Source: Streptomyces camelliae (GTDB lineage: Bacteria; Actinomycetota; Actinomycetes; Streptomycetales; Streptomycetaceae). Taken from it: DNA of 64,000 bases. The position numbers and the translations under genes were made by a program. Numbering within the stretch: position 1 is the stretch's first letter; every line of letters starts with the position of its first letter. The DNA is taken from NCBI RefSeq assembly GCF_027625935.1, contig NZ_CP115300.1, positions 62,001 to 126,000 on the forward strand. The letters run 5' to 3'. The notes under the pieces are model-generated. The model was not told the origin of the DNA, made no database searches, and saw only the letters and a list, made by a program, of their open reading frames with translations. This document shows, piece after piece, positions 1-9,081 of this stretch.

Positions 1-797
1 GGGACGGTGCGTCCGCTGGTTCGCAGCAGGATGAGCAGGGGTCCGATCGCCGCCTCGTTCTGCACGACGAAGCCGGTGGTGCCGGGCCGGTCGCCGAGGA
101 TGCGGGTGAAGGTCCCGGCCGTGCTTTCGTAGGTGCCCTCGCAAGGGCGGTGCAGGAAGCGCAGGCCGCGTTGCGCGGCTCGTTCGCGGAATCCGGCCAG
201 GGTGCGCTCGGCGTATGCGGCGTGGCGCTGGTAGATGCCCGGGCCGTAGCCGATGAAGGCGATCTCGTGGTGGCCGAGGTTGGCGAGGTGGTCCGCGCAC
301 AGTGCGCCGGCGGTGGCGAAGTCGTGGTCGACGCAGGAGAGGCCGCTGGGGTCGTCGGGCAGGCCGATCAGGGCGGCCTGGGTGCGCCGGCCGCGGACGA
401 GGGGGATGCGGGCGTCGTCGAGTTGGACGTCCATGAGGATCACCCCGTCGGCCAGTCCGCTGGCGGCGACCCGTTGCACGCCTTCGGGGCCTTCGCCGTT
501 GGTGATCAGCAGGGTGTCGTAGCCGTGCCTGCGGGCCTGGATGGTGACGGAGATGGCGATCTCCATCATGATCGGGACGTAGACGTCGGTGCGCAGCGGC
601 ACGACCAGGGCCAGGACATACGAGCGGCGTCCGGCCAGCGCTCTGGCACCGGCGTTGGGGTGGTAGCCGAGTTCGATGACGGAACGCTCGACACGGCGCC
701 GGGTCGCGGCGGAGATCGTGCGCTTGCCGCTGAAGACGTAGCTGACCGTGCTGGTCGACACGCCGGCATGCCGGGCTACGTCGGCGATGGTCACCAT
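1..797 (-). CDS. LacI family transcriptional regulator, 3' end outside window
   Basis: The protein opens with a LacI helix-turn-helix (MVTIADVARHAGVSTSTVSY type, residues 1-20; here ...TSTVSYVFSGKRTIS), the hinge helix region ARALAGRRS, and then a periplasmic-binding-protein-like effector domain (LALVVPLRTDVYVPIMMEI...; GVILMDVQLDDARIPLV). About 265 residues are visible of a usual 330-345, so the C-terminus lies left of base 1. The ATG at 797 follows GGGAGCAGGAC. It lies 112 bp downstream of, and in the same direction as, the sugar ABC operon, so it probably senses the imported sugar. It is a candidate binder of the palindromes at 4529 and 4649. The second LacI gene at 7868 is the competing candidate. 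Confidence 0.9.
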   Translation of the reverse strand, partial: MVTIADVARHAGVSTSTVSYVFSGKRTISAATRRRVERSVIELGYHPNAGARALAGRRSYVLALVVPLRTDVYVPIMMEIAISVTIQARRHGYDTLLITNGEGPEGVQRVAASGLADGVILMDVQLDDARIPLVRGRRTQAALIGLPDDPSGLSCVDHDFATAGALCADHLANLGHHEIAFIGYGPGIYQRHAAYAERTLAGFRERAAQRGLRFLHRPCEGTYESTAGTFTRILGDRPGTTGFVVQNEAAIGPLLILLRTSGRTV

Positions 798-909
798 CGT
801 GGTGTCCTGCTCCCATTTCCTCGGATGTGGGAAGCGGCCCCTGCCACGCGGCGGGGTTGGGCGCGCGGAGCCGCTTCCGGTCTGCGGGGTGGCACGGCGG
901 CCGATCACG

Positions 910-1878
910 TCAGCCCTTGATCGCGCCGGTCAGCACGCCGGTGCGGAAGTGCTTCTGGACGAACGGGTAGACGATCAGGAGCGGGACCAGGGTCAGTACC
1001 ACGACCGCCATCTGCAGGGACAGCGGTGCGGTTTGGGCGTGGACGCTGCCGAAGCCGGCGTTGACCGAGCCAGGCAGGCCGACACCGCGGTTGACGTAGG
1101 TGAGCAGGACGTACTGCAGCGGCCACTTCTGGCTGTCGGTGGGCATGTAGAGCATCACGTTGAAGAAGGCGTTCCAGTAGCCCACTGCGTAGAAGAGGGC
1201 GACCACGGCGGTCACGGCGCGCGAGGTGGGCAGGACGACGGACCACAGGATCCGCCAGTCGCCTGCGCCGTCGAGCCGGGCCGCGTCGATGAGCTCGCCG
1301 GAGGTCTCGGAGTAGAAGGCGCGCAGGACCAGGATGTTGAACACCGAGACCGCGCTGGGCAGGATCAGTGCCCAGTACTTGCCGTAGCCGCCGAGGTCGG
1401 TGACGACCAGGAAGGTGGGGATCAGGCCGCCGTTGACGAACATCGTGACGATCAGCAGCAACAGCAGGAAGCGGTGTGCGAAGGAGCGGGGCCGGGACAG
1501 GCCGTAGGCGCACATGACCGACACGGCCATCGAGACCGCGGTGCCGATCAGGGTGATGCCCAGGCTCACCAGCAGCGAGGTCCGCACGGTCGGGTCGGAG
1601 AGCATCTCGCGGTACGGCTCCACGGTCAGGCCGTCCGGCCAGATCACCAGGCCTCCGGCCCGGTTGATCGCCCCGGGAGTGGAAAAGCTGGTCACCAAGA
1701 TGATCCAGATGGGGACCAACACCACCGCGACGACCCCGGTCAGGGTCAGTCCCTTGACGGTCCGTCCGACGACGGTGGGCTGTTCCTCCCACGGCGGGCG
1801 TGCCGATCCGGCCCTGCTGTGGCGGGCCTGAGCCGCCGCTCCGGCGCGGGTGGGGCTGATGGTGAGTGTGTTGGTCAT
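910..1878 (-). CDS. Carbohydrate ABC transporter permease, MalG type
   Basis: This 322-residue inner-membrane protein has about six transmembrane helices. The first is near residues 45-70 after a proline/arginine-rich cytoplasmic tail. The ABC-permease EAA loop reads IDAARLDGAGDWRILWSVVLP around residues 185-205, where the ATPase docks. It ends QKHFRTGVLTGAIKG, a typical terminus for the LplC/YtcP branch of MalG-like permeases. The ATG overlaps the stop of the upstream permease by 4 bp (ATGA), so the two are translationally coupled. No ATPase gene is present; in Streptomyces such importers usually share the MsiK ATPase encoded elsewhere (family knowledge). Confidence 0.93.
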   Translation of the reverse strand: MTNTLTISPTRAGAAAQARHSRAGSARPPWEEQPTVVGRTVKGLTLTGVVAVVLVPIWIILVTSFSTPGAINRAGGLVIWPDGLTVEPYREMLSDPTVRTSLLVSLGITLIGTAVSMAVSVMCAYGLSRPRSFAHRFLLLLLIVTMFVNGGLIPTFLVVTDLGGYGKYWALILPSAVSVFNILVLRAFYSETSGELIDAARLDGAGDWRILWSVVLPTSRAVTAVVALFYAVGYWNAFFNVMLYMPTDSQKWPLQYVLLTYVNRGVGLPGSVNAGFGSVHAQTAPLSLQMAVVVLTLVPLLIVYPFVQKHFRTGVLTGAIKG

Positions 1879-2822
1879 TTGCGGTACAACCCGTCTTCGC
1901 CGAAGGCGTGCGCCAGCTTGTTGGCACCCCAGATGAGCAGCAGTGAGATCACGCTCTTGAACAGCCCGGCAGCCGCTCCGTAGCTGTAGTTGTTGGTGGT
2001 GATGCCGTAGTAGAAGGAGAAGGTGTCCAGCACGTCCGCGGACGAGTGGCCCACCGCGTCACGCTGGACCAGGAACTGCTCGAAGCCCACCGACAGCGCG
2101 TTGCCCAGCCGCAGGACCAGCATCAGCACGATCACTCCGCGCATGCCGGGCAGGGTGATGTGCCACATCCGCCGCCAGCGCCCCGCGCCGTCGGCTGCGG
2201 CGGCCTCGTACAGCTCGCTGTTGATGCCGGCCAGTGCGGCCAGGAAGACGATGATCCCCCAGCCGGCCTCCTTCCACACCGCCTGGCCGGTGACCAGCAG
2301 GGCGAAAGTGTGCGGGTTGGTCATGATGTCCCACGTGCTCATGTCGTGCGAGCGCAGGTACTGGTTGAGCAGGCCCGCGCCGCCGAGCATCTGCTGGAAG
2401 ATGGTGATCGTGAGCACCCACGAGAAGAAGTGCGGCAGGTAGACCACGGACTGGATGAAGTTGCGCACCCGCATGCTGAGCACCGTGTTCAGCAGCAGGG
2501 CCAGCACGATGGGGATCGGGAAGAACAGGATCAGCTGGACGAAACTGAGGTAGATCGTGTTCTTCAGCGAGTCCCAGAACTGCGGGTCGTGGAACAGCTG
2601 GCGGAACTGGTCGAATCCCACCCACTGGCTGTGCCAGACCCCGATCAGCGGGTCGTAGTCCTGGAACGCGGTCGCCAGGCCGAACAGCGGCGCGTAGTTG
2701 AAGACCAGCAGCAGCGCGATCGAGGGCACGGTCATCATGAGCAGCGTCTTGTCGCGCCGTATCCTCATCCGCCAGTTCAGCCGCACAGGGCGTCCCGTGT
2801 CCTGCGACTGCTGGACGCTCAC
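1875..2822 (-). CDS. Carbohydrate ABC transporter permease, LplB/UgpA type
   Basis: This 315-residue membrane protein starts with a basic tail (LNWRMRIRRDKTLLMMTVPS) leading into helix 1. It has six predicted helices and the EAA motif YEAAAADGAGRWRRMWHITLP near residues 200-220. It belongs to the LplB/YtfT-like branch, which pairs with a MalG-like permease and a large lipoprotein binding protein; all three genes are adjacent here. It overlaps the 3' end of the binding-protein gene by 4 bp and the next permease by 4 bp, so the order binding protein - permease - permease is one tightly coupled operon. The substrate is not readable from the permease. A plant-derived oligosaccharide is inferred from the divergent GH3 gene. 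Confidence 0.93.
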   Translation of the reverse strand: MSVQQSQDTGRPVRLNWRMRIRRDKTLLMMTVPSIALLLVFNYAPLFGLATAFQDYDPLIGVWHSQWVGFDQFRQLFHDPQFWDSLKNTIYLSFVQLILFFPIPIVLALLLNTVLSMRVRNFIQSVVYLPHFFSWVLTITIFQQMLGGAGLLNQYLRSHDMSTWDIMTNPHTFALLVTGQAVWKEAGWGIIVFLAALAGINSELYEAAAADGAGRWRRMWHITLPGMRGVIVLMLVLRLGNALSVGFEQFLVQRDAVGHSSADVLDTFSFYYGITTNNYSYGAAAGLFKSVISLLLIWGANKLAHAFGEDGLYRK

Positions 2823-4501
2823 TGGCCGGTCCCGACCTTGTCCAGGACGTTCGTGGTCATCCAGCGCGTCAGGCGGTCACCACCGCTGGACTTCCAGCTG
2901 GAGATGGCCGCCTGGACGTCGGAGACCTTCTTCTTGCCGTGGTAGCAGTCCTTGATGGTGTCCTCCACCGACTGCGCGGCGGCGGCAGTCGCCAGCGACT
3001 GCGACATGCTGATGTTCACGTTCCAGAACAGCGGCTTGTACCCGTACTTCACGTTCGCGGCCGCCCAGGCGGTGTAGTCCTTGGTGACGATGTCGGCGCC
3101 CTGGTTGCTGATCACGGAGGTCGGCGAGGCCAGGAAGGGGTAGGTGGTCGCCTGGACGAACTTCTGGCCCTCCTTGGTCGCCGTCGGCACACCGTTGTTC
3201 ATCGTGTAGTGGACGCCCTCGACACCGTAGTTGACCATGGTGTACTCGCGCGTGCCGTAGGGCGCGGCCAGGTAGTTGGCCACCGACAGCAGTTCCTCGA
3301 TCTGGGCCGGCTTCAGGCGCTTGTTCAGGTAGCTGATCATGCTGGCGGAAGGACCCAGGAAGATGCTCGGGGTGCTCTTGCCGTCGGCGGCGAAGACGTT
3401 GAACGAGCCGCGGCGGTAGTTCTTGTCCGCGGCGGTGCCCGACTGGTAGTCGGCAAGGTTCCACGCGCCGAGGCCCCCGCCGGCGATCAGCACCTTCCCG
3501 GAGTAGAACCGGGTGCCCTGGCCGGCGTTGTTCCCCGCCAGGGCGTCGGGGTGCATGAAGCCGGACTTCGCCAGGCGGTAGTGCCAGTCCATGGCCTCCA
3601 GGAACTCCGGCAGCTCGTACTTGTGGACCAGCTTGCCGTCCACCAGCTTCCACTGCGCCGGCACGCCCCAGAAGAGGGAGAGGTAGGTCCACACATCGTC
3701 GAAGGCCCACACACCGCGCTTGGCGTCGGTCAGCTCCTTGCCCAAGTTCCACATGTCGTCGGCGGACTTGACCTGGTCCGCGGTGATCCCCTTGGCCTCC
3801 AGGCTGTCACGGCGGTAGAAGATGGCGCCGGCGAGCGAGAAGTTGGTGGAGACGCAGGGGATTCCGTAGATCTTGTCGCCCCACGCGCAGGTCTGCCAGG
3901 CGCCGGTGGGCAGGGCGGCGAGGTTCGGGTACTTCTTGACCTTGTCGCCGGCCAGGTAGGGGGTGAGGTCCGCGAGTTGGGTCCCGGCCAGTTCGCCGGT
4001 GTTGAAGGCGTTGTTCCACCAGGCCGGCAGCTGGATCCAGTCGGGCAGGCGGCGCGCGGCGGTCATGGTGGGGACGATGGTGTTGTAGTTGTTGCCATCG
4101 GCCGGCTTGACGGCGAGGTCGACGCCGAGGGCCTTGTTCATGGCCTGATAGAAGGAGTTCCCCGCGGGGGGGACGGTCCCCCACAACGGGGTGACCGCGG
4201 TGTAGCTGCCGCCCTTGCCCGGTACTCCGGAGACCGTCGCGACCTGGTCAGTGGGGTAGCGCAGGAACGCCGGGTCGGTCGCCGCCCCGTTGCCGCCACC
4301 CGACACGGACGGGATGTCCGGCTTCACGGCCGTGCTGGGCACGTAGGCCGGCAGCGCCGCCTTCAGACCCGTCTTGGTGTTCGCACCGGTCTTCTGGTGC
4401 GAGCCGCCTCCGCAGGCGGACAGCAGCGGCGCCATCGCGGCGGCTCCCGCGACCGACGCGGCCGCACTGACGAAGGTTCTGCGATTCAGCTGACTGCTCA
4501 T
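2819..4501 (-). CDS. Extracellular solute-binding lipoprotein for sugar ABC importer
   Basis: The 560-residue protein begins MSSQLNRRTFVS, a twin-arginine-like leader, followed by a hydrophobic stretch and a lipobox LLSAC with the lipidated Cys at residue 30. A Gly/Lys/Thr-rich linker follows. Its length and internal sequence (LYATDYQ-less, WGTVPPAGNSFYQAMNKALGVD, DKIYGIPCVSTNF) fit the large LplA-type family-1 solute-binding proteins. The open frame extends upstream to 4675, but the ATG at 4501 starts a proper lipoprotein signal and is preceded by GGGAAGGG. It is the first gene of the importer operon. Two LacI-type operators lie 28-163 bp upstream of its start, so repression by a flanking LacI protein is likely. 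Confidence 0.93.
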   Translation of the reverse strand: MSSQLNRRTFVSAAASVAGAAAMAPLLSACGGGSHQKTGANTKTGLKAALPAYVPSTAVKPDIPSVSGGGNGAATDPAFLRYPTDQVATVSGVPGKGGSYTAVTPLWGTVPPAGNSFYQAMNKALGVDLAVKPADGNNYNTIVPTMTAARRLPDWIQLPAWWNNAFNTGELAGTQLADLTPYLAGDKVKKYPNLAALPTGAWQTCAWGDKIYGIPCVSTNFSLAGAIFYRRDSLEAKGITADQVKSADDMWNLGKELTDAKRGVWAFDDVWTYLSLFWGVPAQWKLVDGKLVHKYELPEFLEAMDWHYRLAKSGFMHPDALAGNNAGQGTRFYSGKVLIAGGGLGAWNLADYQSGTAADKNYRRGSFNVFAADGKSTPSIFLGPSASMISYLNKRLKPAQIEELLSVANYLAAPYGTREYTMVNYGVEGVHYTMNNGVPTATKEGQKFVQATTYPFLASPTSVISNQGADIVTKDYTAWAAANVKYGYKPLFWNVNISMSQSLATAAAAQSVEDTIKDCYHGKKKVSDVQAAISSWKSSGGDRLTRWMTTNVLDKVGTGQ

Positions 4502-4528
4502 GTGGAGGCGGCCCTTCCCCTGTGAAGC

Positions 4529-4544
4529 GTCGAAGCGCTTAGAC
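4529..4544. promoter_or_regulatory. LacI-type operator 1 (GTCGAAGCGCTTAGAC)
   Basis: This is a 16-bp near-palindrome that differs at one position from the perfect palindrome GTCGAAGCGCTTCGAC. The central AAGCGCTT core is typical of LacI-family operators. It lies 28 bp upstream of the binding-protein start in the divergent intergenic region. A second copy with one different mismatch lies exactly 120 bp away. Confidence 0.75.
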
Positions 4545-4648
4545 GATTGGCGGGACCGTATCGACCGTTCTCCCGCCAGACAAGAGGAGAAACAAAAGCA
4601 AAAAACCCTTTTCGCTTTCGTTGACAGCCCGAACAGCCGCGTGGCAGC

Positions 4649-4664
4649 GTCGATGCGCTTCGAC
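4649..4664. promoter_or_regulatory. LacI-type operator 2 (GTCGATGCGCTTCGAC)
   Basis: This is the second 16-bp near-palindrome, one mismatch from GTCGAAGCGCTTCGAC. It lies 35 bp upstream of the GH3 start codon at 4699. With operator 1 it brackets the divergent promoters, so a single LacI dimer pair or a looped tetramer could silence both the importer and the glycosidase. Confidence 0.75.
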
Positions 4665-4698
4665 TTCTGTTCCATGCCACTTGCTAGGGGTCAGCTGC

Positions 4699-7566
4699 GT
4701 GAGTCCACCATCCCTCTCCGCTGTCGAAAACTTTCCGTTCCAGGATCCGGCGCTGTCCTTGCGGACGCGCGTCGGCGACTTGCTCGAACGACTCACCCTC
4801 GACGAAAAGCTCGCGATGCTGCACCAGTACGCTCCCGCGGTGCCGCGTCTGGGCGTCTCGGCGTTCCGCACCGGGACCGAGGCGCTGCACGGCGTGGCCT
4901 GGCTGGGCGAGGCGACCGTCTTCCCGCAGGCGGTTGGGCTGGGCGCGACCTGGGACGAGGAACTGGTGCTCCGGGTTGCCGAAGCCGTCTCGGTCGAGCT
5001 GCGCGCCTTCCACCACCACCGCCCGCCCGCCTCCGGCCCGGGCACCAACAGCCTGCAGGCGTGGGCCCCGGTGGTGAACCCGCTGCGCGACCCGCGCTGG
5101 GGCCGCAACGAGGAGGGCTACTCCGAAGACCCCGTGCACACCGCGCGGCTGGGTACTGCCTACTGCCAGGGCCTGGCCGGCGACCACCCGCACTACCTGC
5201 GCGTCGCCCCCGTCCTCAAGCACTTCCTCGCCTACAACAACGAGGACGACCGCTGTACCACCTCCTCCGGGCTGCGCCCGCGCGTACTGCACGAATACGA
5301 CCTGGCCGCGTTCCGGCCCGTCGTCGCATCCGGCGCGGCCACCGGTGCCATGGCCGCCTACAACCTGGTCAACGGCCGCCCGTGCCACGTCAGCCCGCTC
5401 ATCGAGGACGAACTACGGCGCTGGGCCGTCTCCACCGGCCACGAGCTGTTCGTGGTCAGCGACGCCGAAGCACCCTGCAACCTCGTCGACCCCGAGCACT
5501 ACTTCGACGACCACCCCCAGGCCTTCGCCGCAGCCCTCAAGGCCGGCATCGACAGCTTCACCGACCACGAACAGGACAGCGCCACCGTCATCGGCTGGCT
5601 GCGCCAGGCCATCGAGCGATCCCTGATCGACGAGGACGACGTCGACCGCGCCGTACGGCGGCAACTCGAACTGCGTTTCCGGCTCGGCGAGTTCGACCAG
5701 CACCTCGATCCGTACGCCGGCATCGGCCCCGACGTCATCGACCACCCCCGCCACCGCGAGCTGGCCCGGCTCGCCGCGACCGAGTCGGTGGTGCTGCTCA
5801 AGAACGACGGACTGCTGCCCCTGGACGCAGTCCGCACCCCGACGATCACCGTCATCGGCCCGCTGTCCGACACCCTGTGCGAGGACTGGTACAGCGGCAC
5901 TCTGCCCTACCAGGTCACTGCCGCCGCAGGGCTGGAAGCAGCACTCGCCGATCAGGGCGGACACGTGGTCCGGGTCGAGGGCTGCGACCGCATCGCCCTG
6001 CGCTCGCGCACCACCGGCGAACTGCTCGGCAAGACCGCCTTCGACACCACTGACTGGGGCGAAGGCGCACTGACACTGCGCGATGCCGACACCGGCCGCT
6101 ACCTGAGCGTCAAGGACGACGGCCACCTGGAAGCCGACCAGCAACAGCTCAAGTCCTGGTTCATCCACGAAACGTTCCGCCTGGAACCAGACCCTGCCGG
6201 CGGCCCCGACGCCGTGCTGCTGCGCAACGTCCTCACCGGCCGCTACGCCGCCATCGACCCCGCCGACGGCGCGGTGAGGATGACGGCCGAGACCCCGCAG
6301 GCCGCCGAAACCTTCCACCGCGAACTGCTCCGCGACGGCATCGCCGAAGCACGGACCGCCGCCCAGAGCGCCGACGTCGCCGTCGTCGTCCTCGGCAACC
6401 ACCCCCTGATCGGCGGCCGCGAGACCCAGGACCGCGCGAACACCGCACTGCCCGAAGGACAGCAGGAGCTGCTGCGGGCGGTCGCCGCCGTCCGCCCCCA
6501 GACCGCGCTGGTCGTCATGAGCAGCTACCCCTACGCCCTGGACTGGGCCGACACGCACCTGCCCGCCGTACTGTGGACCTCACACGCGGGACAGGAGGCC
6601 GGCCACGGGCTGGCCGCCGTCCTGCTCGGCGAAACCGACCCCTCCGGGCGCCTGCCCCAGACCTGGTACCGGGGCGAGGACGAACTCCCCCACCCACTCG
6701 ACTACGACATCGTCAAAGCCGGCTGGACCTACCAGTACCACCGCACCCCACCTCTCTACCCCTTCGGCCACGGCCTGTCCTACACCGACTTCACCTACCA
6801 CGACCTGCGCCTGTCCGCAGCGTCCATCGACCCCGACGGCACGGTCGACATCTCGGTCACCCTCACTGACACCGGCACCCGCCCCGGAAGCGAAGTCGTC
6901 CAGCTCTACGTCCGCGCGACGGACGCCCGCTATGAGGCGCCCCGGCTACGGCTCGCCGACTTTGCCAAGGTCCGGCTCGCCCCGGGCGAAAGCCATGGGG
7001 TCACCTTCCACCTGACCGCCGAACAGCTCGCCCACTGGGACGTCACCACCGGAGCCTTCACCACCGACCCGGGCACGTACGAGGTCCTCATCGCCCGGTC
7101 CGCCGAGGACGTCGTCCTCACCGCGCCCCTCACCGTCACCGGAACCGCTCCCGGACCACGGGCAGTTGTCGATCATCGCACCTGGGCCGCCGACTTCGAC
7201 GACTACGAGAACCTCACACTCGTCGACGCCACCCGCACCACCGGCGACGCGATCACCCCCACGGACCCCACAAGACCCGCCACCGCCCTCTTCCGCTCCG
7301 CCGACCTGACCTCCGCGGTCCGCCTGGAAGCCGAGGTCGCGCGCGCGGACACCGGGCCGGGCGAGGCTCTCTTGGAACTCAGGGCCGACGAACGCCTCCT
7401 CGCGGCCCTCCCCGTACCGATCACCGGCAGCCGCTACACGTGGACGACCGTCACCCAGGAGTTCCCCGCACCGCTGAACGGCGTGCACGACCTGCACCTC
7501 ACCCTGCACGGGGACTTCCGGCTGGCCGCCTTCCGCTGCGCCTCACCCCACGCAGTCGCGGACTGA
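4699..7566 (+). CDS. Glycoside hydrolase family 3 with beta-trefoil insert and C-terminal CBM-like domain
   Basis: This 955-residue protein has no obvious signal peptide and is probably cytoplasmic, cleaving imported oligosaccharides. The GH3 TIM-barrel domain covers about residues 15-335 and carries the nucleophile Asp255 in VVSDAEAP. The GH3 C-terminal sandwich covers about 355-690 and is interrupted at about 447-537 by a beta-trefoil/fascin-like stretch (LTLRDADTGRYLSVKDDG, LLRNVLTGRYAAIDP). A fibronectin-III-like domain follows (about 725-810), then a roughly 120-residue beta-rich tail resembling CBM6/35 modules. GTG 4699 is preferred because AGGGG lies 8 bp upstream; the frame stays open to 4621. 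It is divergent from the importer and controlled by shared operators. Beta-glucosidase or beta-xylosidase specificity cannot be told from sequence alone. Confidence 0.92.
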   Translation: MSPPSLSAVENFPFQDPALSLRTRVGDLLERLTLDEKLAMLHQYAPAVPRLGVSAFRTGTEALHGVAWLGEATVFPQAVGLGATWDEELVLRVAEAVSVELRAFHHHRPPASGPGTNSLQAWAPVVNPLRDPRWGRNEEGYSEDPVHTARLGTAYCQGLAGDHPHYLRVAPVLKHFLAYNNEDDRCTTSSGLRPRVLHEYDLAAFRPVVASGAATGAMAAYNLVNGRPCHVSPLIEDELRRWAVSTGHELFVVSDAEAPCNLVDPEHYFDDHPQAFAAALKAGIDSFTDHEQDSATVIGWLRQAIERSLIDEDDVDRAVRRQLELRFRLGEFDQHLDPYAGIGPDVIDHPRHRELARLAATESVVLLKNDGLLPLDAVRTPTITVIGPLSDTLCEDWYSGTLPYQVTAAAGLEAALADQGGHVVRVEGCDRIALRSRTTGELLGKTAFDTTDWGEGALTLRDADTGRYLSVKDDGHLEADQQQLKSWFIHETFRLEPDPAGGPDAVLLRNVLTGRYAAIDPADGAVRMTAETPQAAETFHRELLRDGIAEARTAAQSADVAVVVLGNHPLIGGRETQDRANTALPEGQQELLRAVAAVRPQTALVVMSSYPYALDWADTHLPAVLWTSHAGQEAGHGLAAVLLGETDPSGRLPQTWYRGEDELPHPLDYDIVKAGWTYQYHRTPPLYPFGHGLSYTDFTYHDLRLSAASIDPDGTVDISVTLTDTGTRPGSEVVQLYVRATDARYEAPRLRLADFAKVRLAPGESHGVTFHLTAEQLAHWDVTTGAFTTDPGTYEVLIARSAEDVVLTAPLTVTGTAPGPRAVVDHRTWAADFDDYENLTLVDATRTTGDAITPTDPTRPATALFRSADLTSAVRLEAEVARADTGPGEALLELRADERLLAALPVPITGSRYTWTTVTQEFPAPLNGVHDLHLTLHGDFRLAAFRCASPHAVAD

Positions 7567-7574
7567 GACCGGGT

Positions 7575-7598
7575 GGCCCGCCCCCCGAGGGGCGGGCC
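7575..7598 (+). terminator. Rho-independent-type hairpin after GH3 gene
   Basis: A perfect 10-bp GC stem (GGCCCGCCCC / GGGGCGGGCC) with a 4-nt CCGA loop starts 8 bp after the GH3 stop. There is no U-tract, as is usual for Streptomyces terminators. Confidence 0.7.
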
Positions 7599-7867
7599 GC
7601 GCCCGCGCCGCCCCGGGAACGACCGGGCCCGACCGTGGCGCCGGCTTGCTCGCTGGTCATGCACCGGATCGTGCTGCTGCCACCGCACGCATCCTGCGGC
7701 GCGATCCCGGCCTCCGGCGAGGCAAGCCGCGTTGGGCTACCGCAGAAAGTTTCGTCGCTTGCGGGCGGAGAGAGCTAATATGAGGCGGGCCGGTGCCTGG
7801 TCCGGCTGTGCGGCAACCGCAAAGGTGCCGCACACGTCGGGCAGGGCTGCCGGTCGCTCGGCCGACC
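7599..7867. other. Intergenic region upstream of second LacI gene
   Basis: No gene is supported here. A TAATAT hexamer at 7776-7781 could be a -10 box for the downstream regulator, and an imperfect palindrome AGAAAGTTTCG lies at 7744-7754. That resembles the CGAAA-N-TTTCG class of LacI operators seen at streptomycete xylan/cellulose genes (from memory), so autoregulation is possible. Confidence 0.35.
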
Positions 7868-8959
7868 ATGGAGGGCGGCGAGGACGCGAAGGATCGGAAG
7901 GCGGCTTTGGCTGACGACGCAGCGGAAGGACTCGCGGATGGTGGCGAACGCCCCGGGGGTGACTCCTCCCGGCCGGTGACGATCGCCTACATCGCCGAGT
8001 CGGCGGGCGTATCGGTTCCGACCGTCTCGAAGGTGCTCAACGGCAAGTCGGGGGTGTCGCCCGGCACCCGTGCCCGCGTCGAGGAGCTGATCGACCGGTA
8101 CGGCTACCGCAAGCTTTCGGGGGCCAATCGCAACAACGTGGTGGAGCTGGTGTTCCGCGAGCTGGAGAGCATGTGGGCCGTGGAGATCATCCGGGGCGTG
8201 GAGCGGGTGGCCAGCAAGCACCGCGTGGGGCTGATGGTCTCGCGCTTCGGCCTGCACGACTCACCCACTCCAGCCTGGGACGACACCGTGGCCCGCCGCC
8301 CGAACTGCGTGCTGTCGGTGGCGCAGCTCTCCGAGGCCGAGCGCGAGCAGCTCCAGGCGAAGGGCATTCCGTTCGTCGTCTTCGATCCGACCCGTGAACT
8401 GCCGGACGACGTCCCCTTCGTCGGCGCCACCAACTGGTCCGGCGGCCGGGCCGCGACCCGCCACCTGACCGAGCTGGGCCATCGCCGCATCGCGATGATC
8501 AGCGGACCGCAGGACGTGCTGTGCTGCGTTGCCCGGCTGGACGGCTACCGCTCGGCGTTGCAGGCCGCCGGTCTGCCGGCCGATCCGGACCTCGTGGTCC
8601 ACGCCAAGCTCACCCGGGAGGACGGCTACACCGCGGCGCGCGACCTGCTGTCCCGGCCCGACCGCCCCACCGCGATCTTCGCCGCGAACGACCTCCTGGC
8701 GCTCGGGGTCTACCAGGCCGCGCGCGAAGCCGGCCTGTGCATCCCCGAGGACCTGAGCGTGGTCGGCTTCGACGACCTGCCGGCGGTCTCCTGGGTGGAC
8801 CCGCCCTTGACCACCGTCCACCAGCCGCTGACCGAGATGGCCATCGCGGCGACCGAACTCGCACTGACCCTCGGCCGCGGTGAGCAGGCACCCCAGACCG
8901 GGCTGGAGATCGCGACGACCCTCACCGTACGGGAGAGCACGGCGCCACCGAAGGACTGA
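7868..8959 (+). CDS. LacI family transcriptional regulator
   Basis: The protein has a long Asp/Glu/Lys-rich N-terminal extension, then the LacI helix-turn-helix (VTIAYIAESAGVSVPTVSKVLNGKSGVSPGTRARVEELI) and hinge (YRKLSGANRNN). A sugar-binding effector domain follows, ending in the characteristic SVVGFDDLPAVSWVDPPLTTVHQP segment. The ATG at 7868 gives 363 residues. A TTG at 7907 with a better ribosome site (GGAAGG) would give 350, and I cannot decide between them. It is codirectional with the GH3 gene but separated by a terminator, so it probably has its own promoter. Together with the LacI gene at 1-797 it makes two regulators for one importer/hydrolase locus. Confidence 0.9.
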   Translation: MEGGEDAKDRKAALADDAAEGLADGGERPGGDSSRPVTIAYIAESAGVSVPTVSKVLNGKSGVSPGTRARVEELIDRYGYRKLSGANRNNVVELVFRELESMWAVEIIRGVERVASKHRVGLMVSRFGLHDSPTPAWDDTVARRPNCVLSVAQLSEAEREQLQAKGIPFVVFDPTRELPDDVPFVGATNWSGGRAATRHLTELGHRRIAMISGPQDVLCCVARLDGYRSALQAAGLPADPDLVVHAKLTREDGYTAARDLLSRPDRPTAIFAANDLLALGVYQAAREAGLCIPEDLSVVGFDDLPAVSWVDPPLTTVHQPLTEMAIAATELALTLGRGEQAPQTGLEIATTLTVRESTAPPKD

Positions 8960-9081
8960 TGGCTCCGCCGCCGGACCGCGGGGCCAGTTGGCCAGGAGAT
9001 CTAGAGTCACCATCAAAACCGGAACGATTTAATCCCGGGTGAAAGAGCGTTTTGTCCCAGCGAGGTTGTTTGGTTCGAGGT

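Noticed and set aside
748..1983. 411-codon plus-strand frame over the ABC permease
   Set aside because: It is antisense to a clear MalG-type permease, is His/Gln/Gly-rich and has no ribosome site.
4621..4698. Longer 5' end for the GH3 gene from TTG 4621
   Set aside because: It would run through operator 2 and lacks a ribosome site; GTG 4699 has AGGGG at the right distance.
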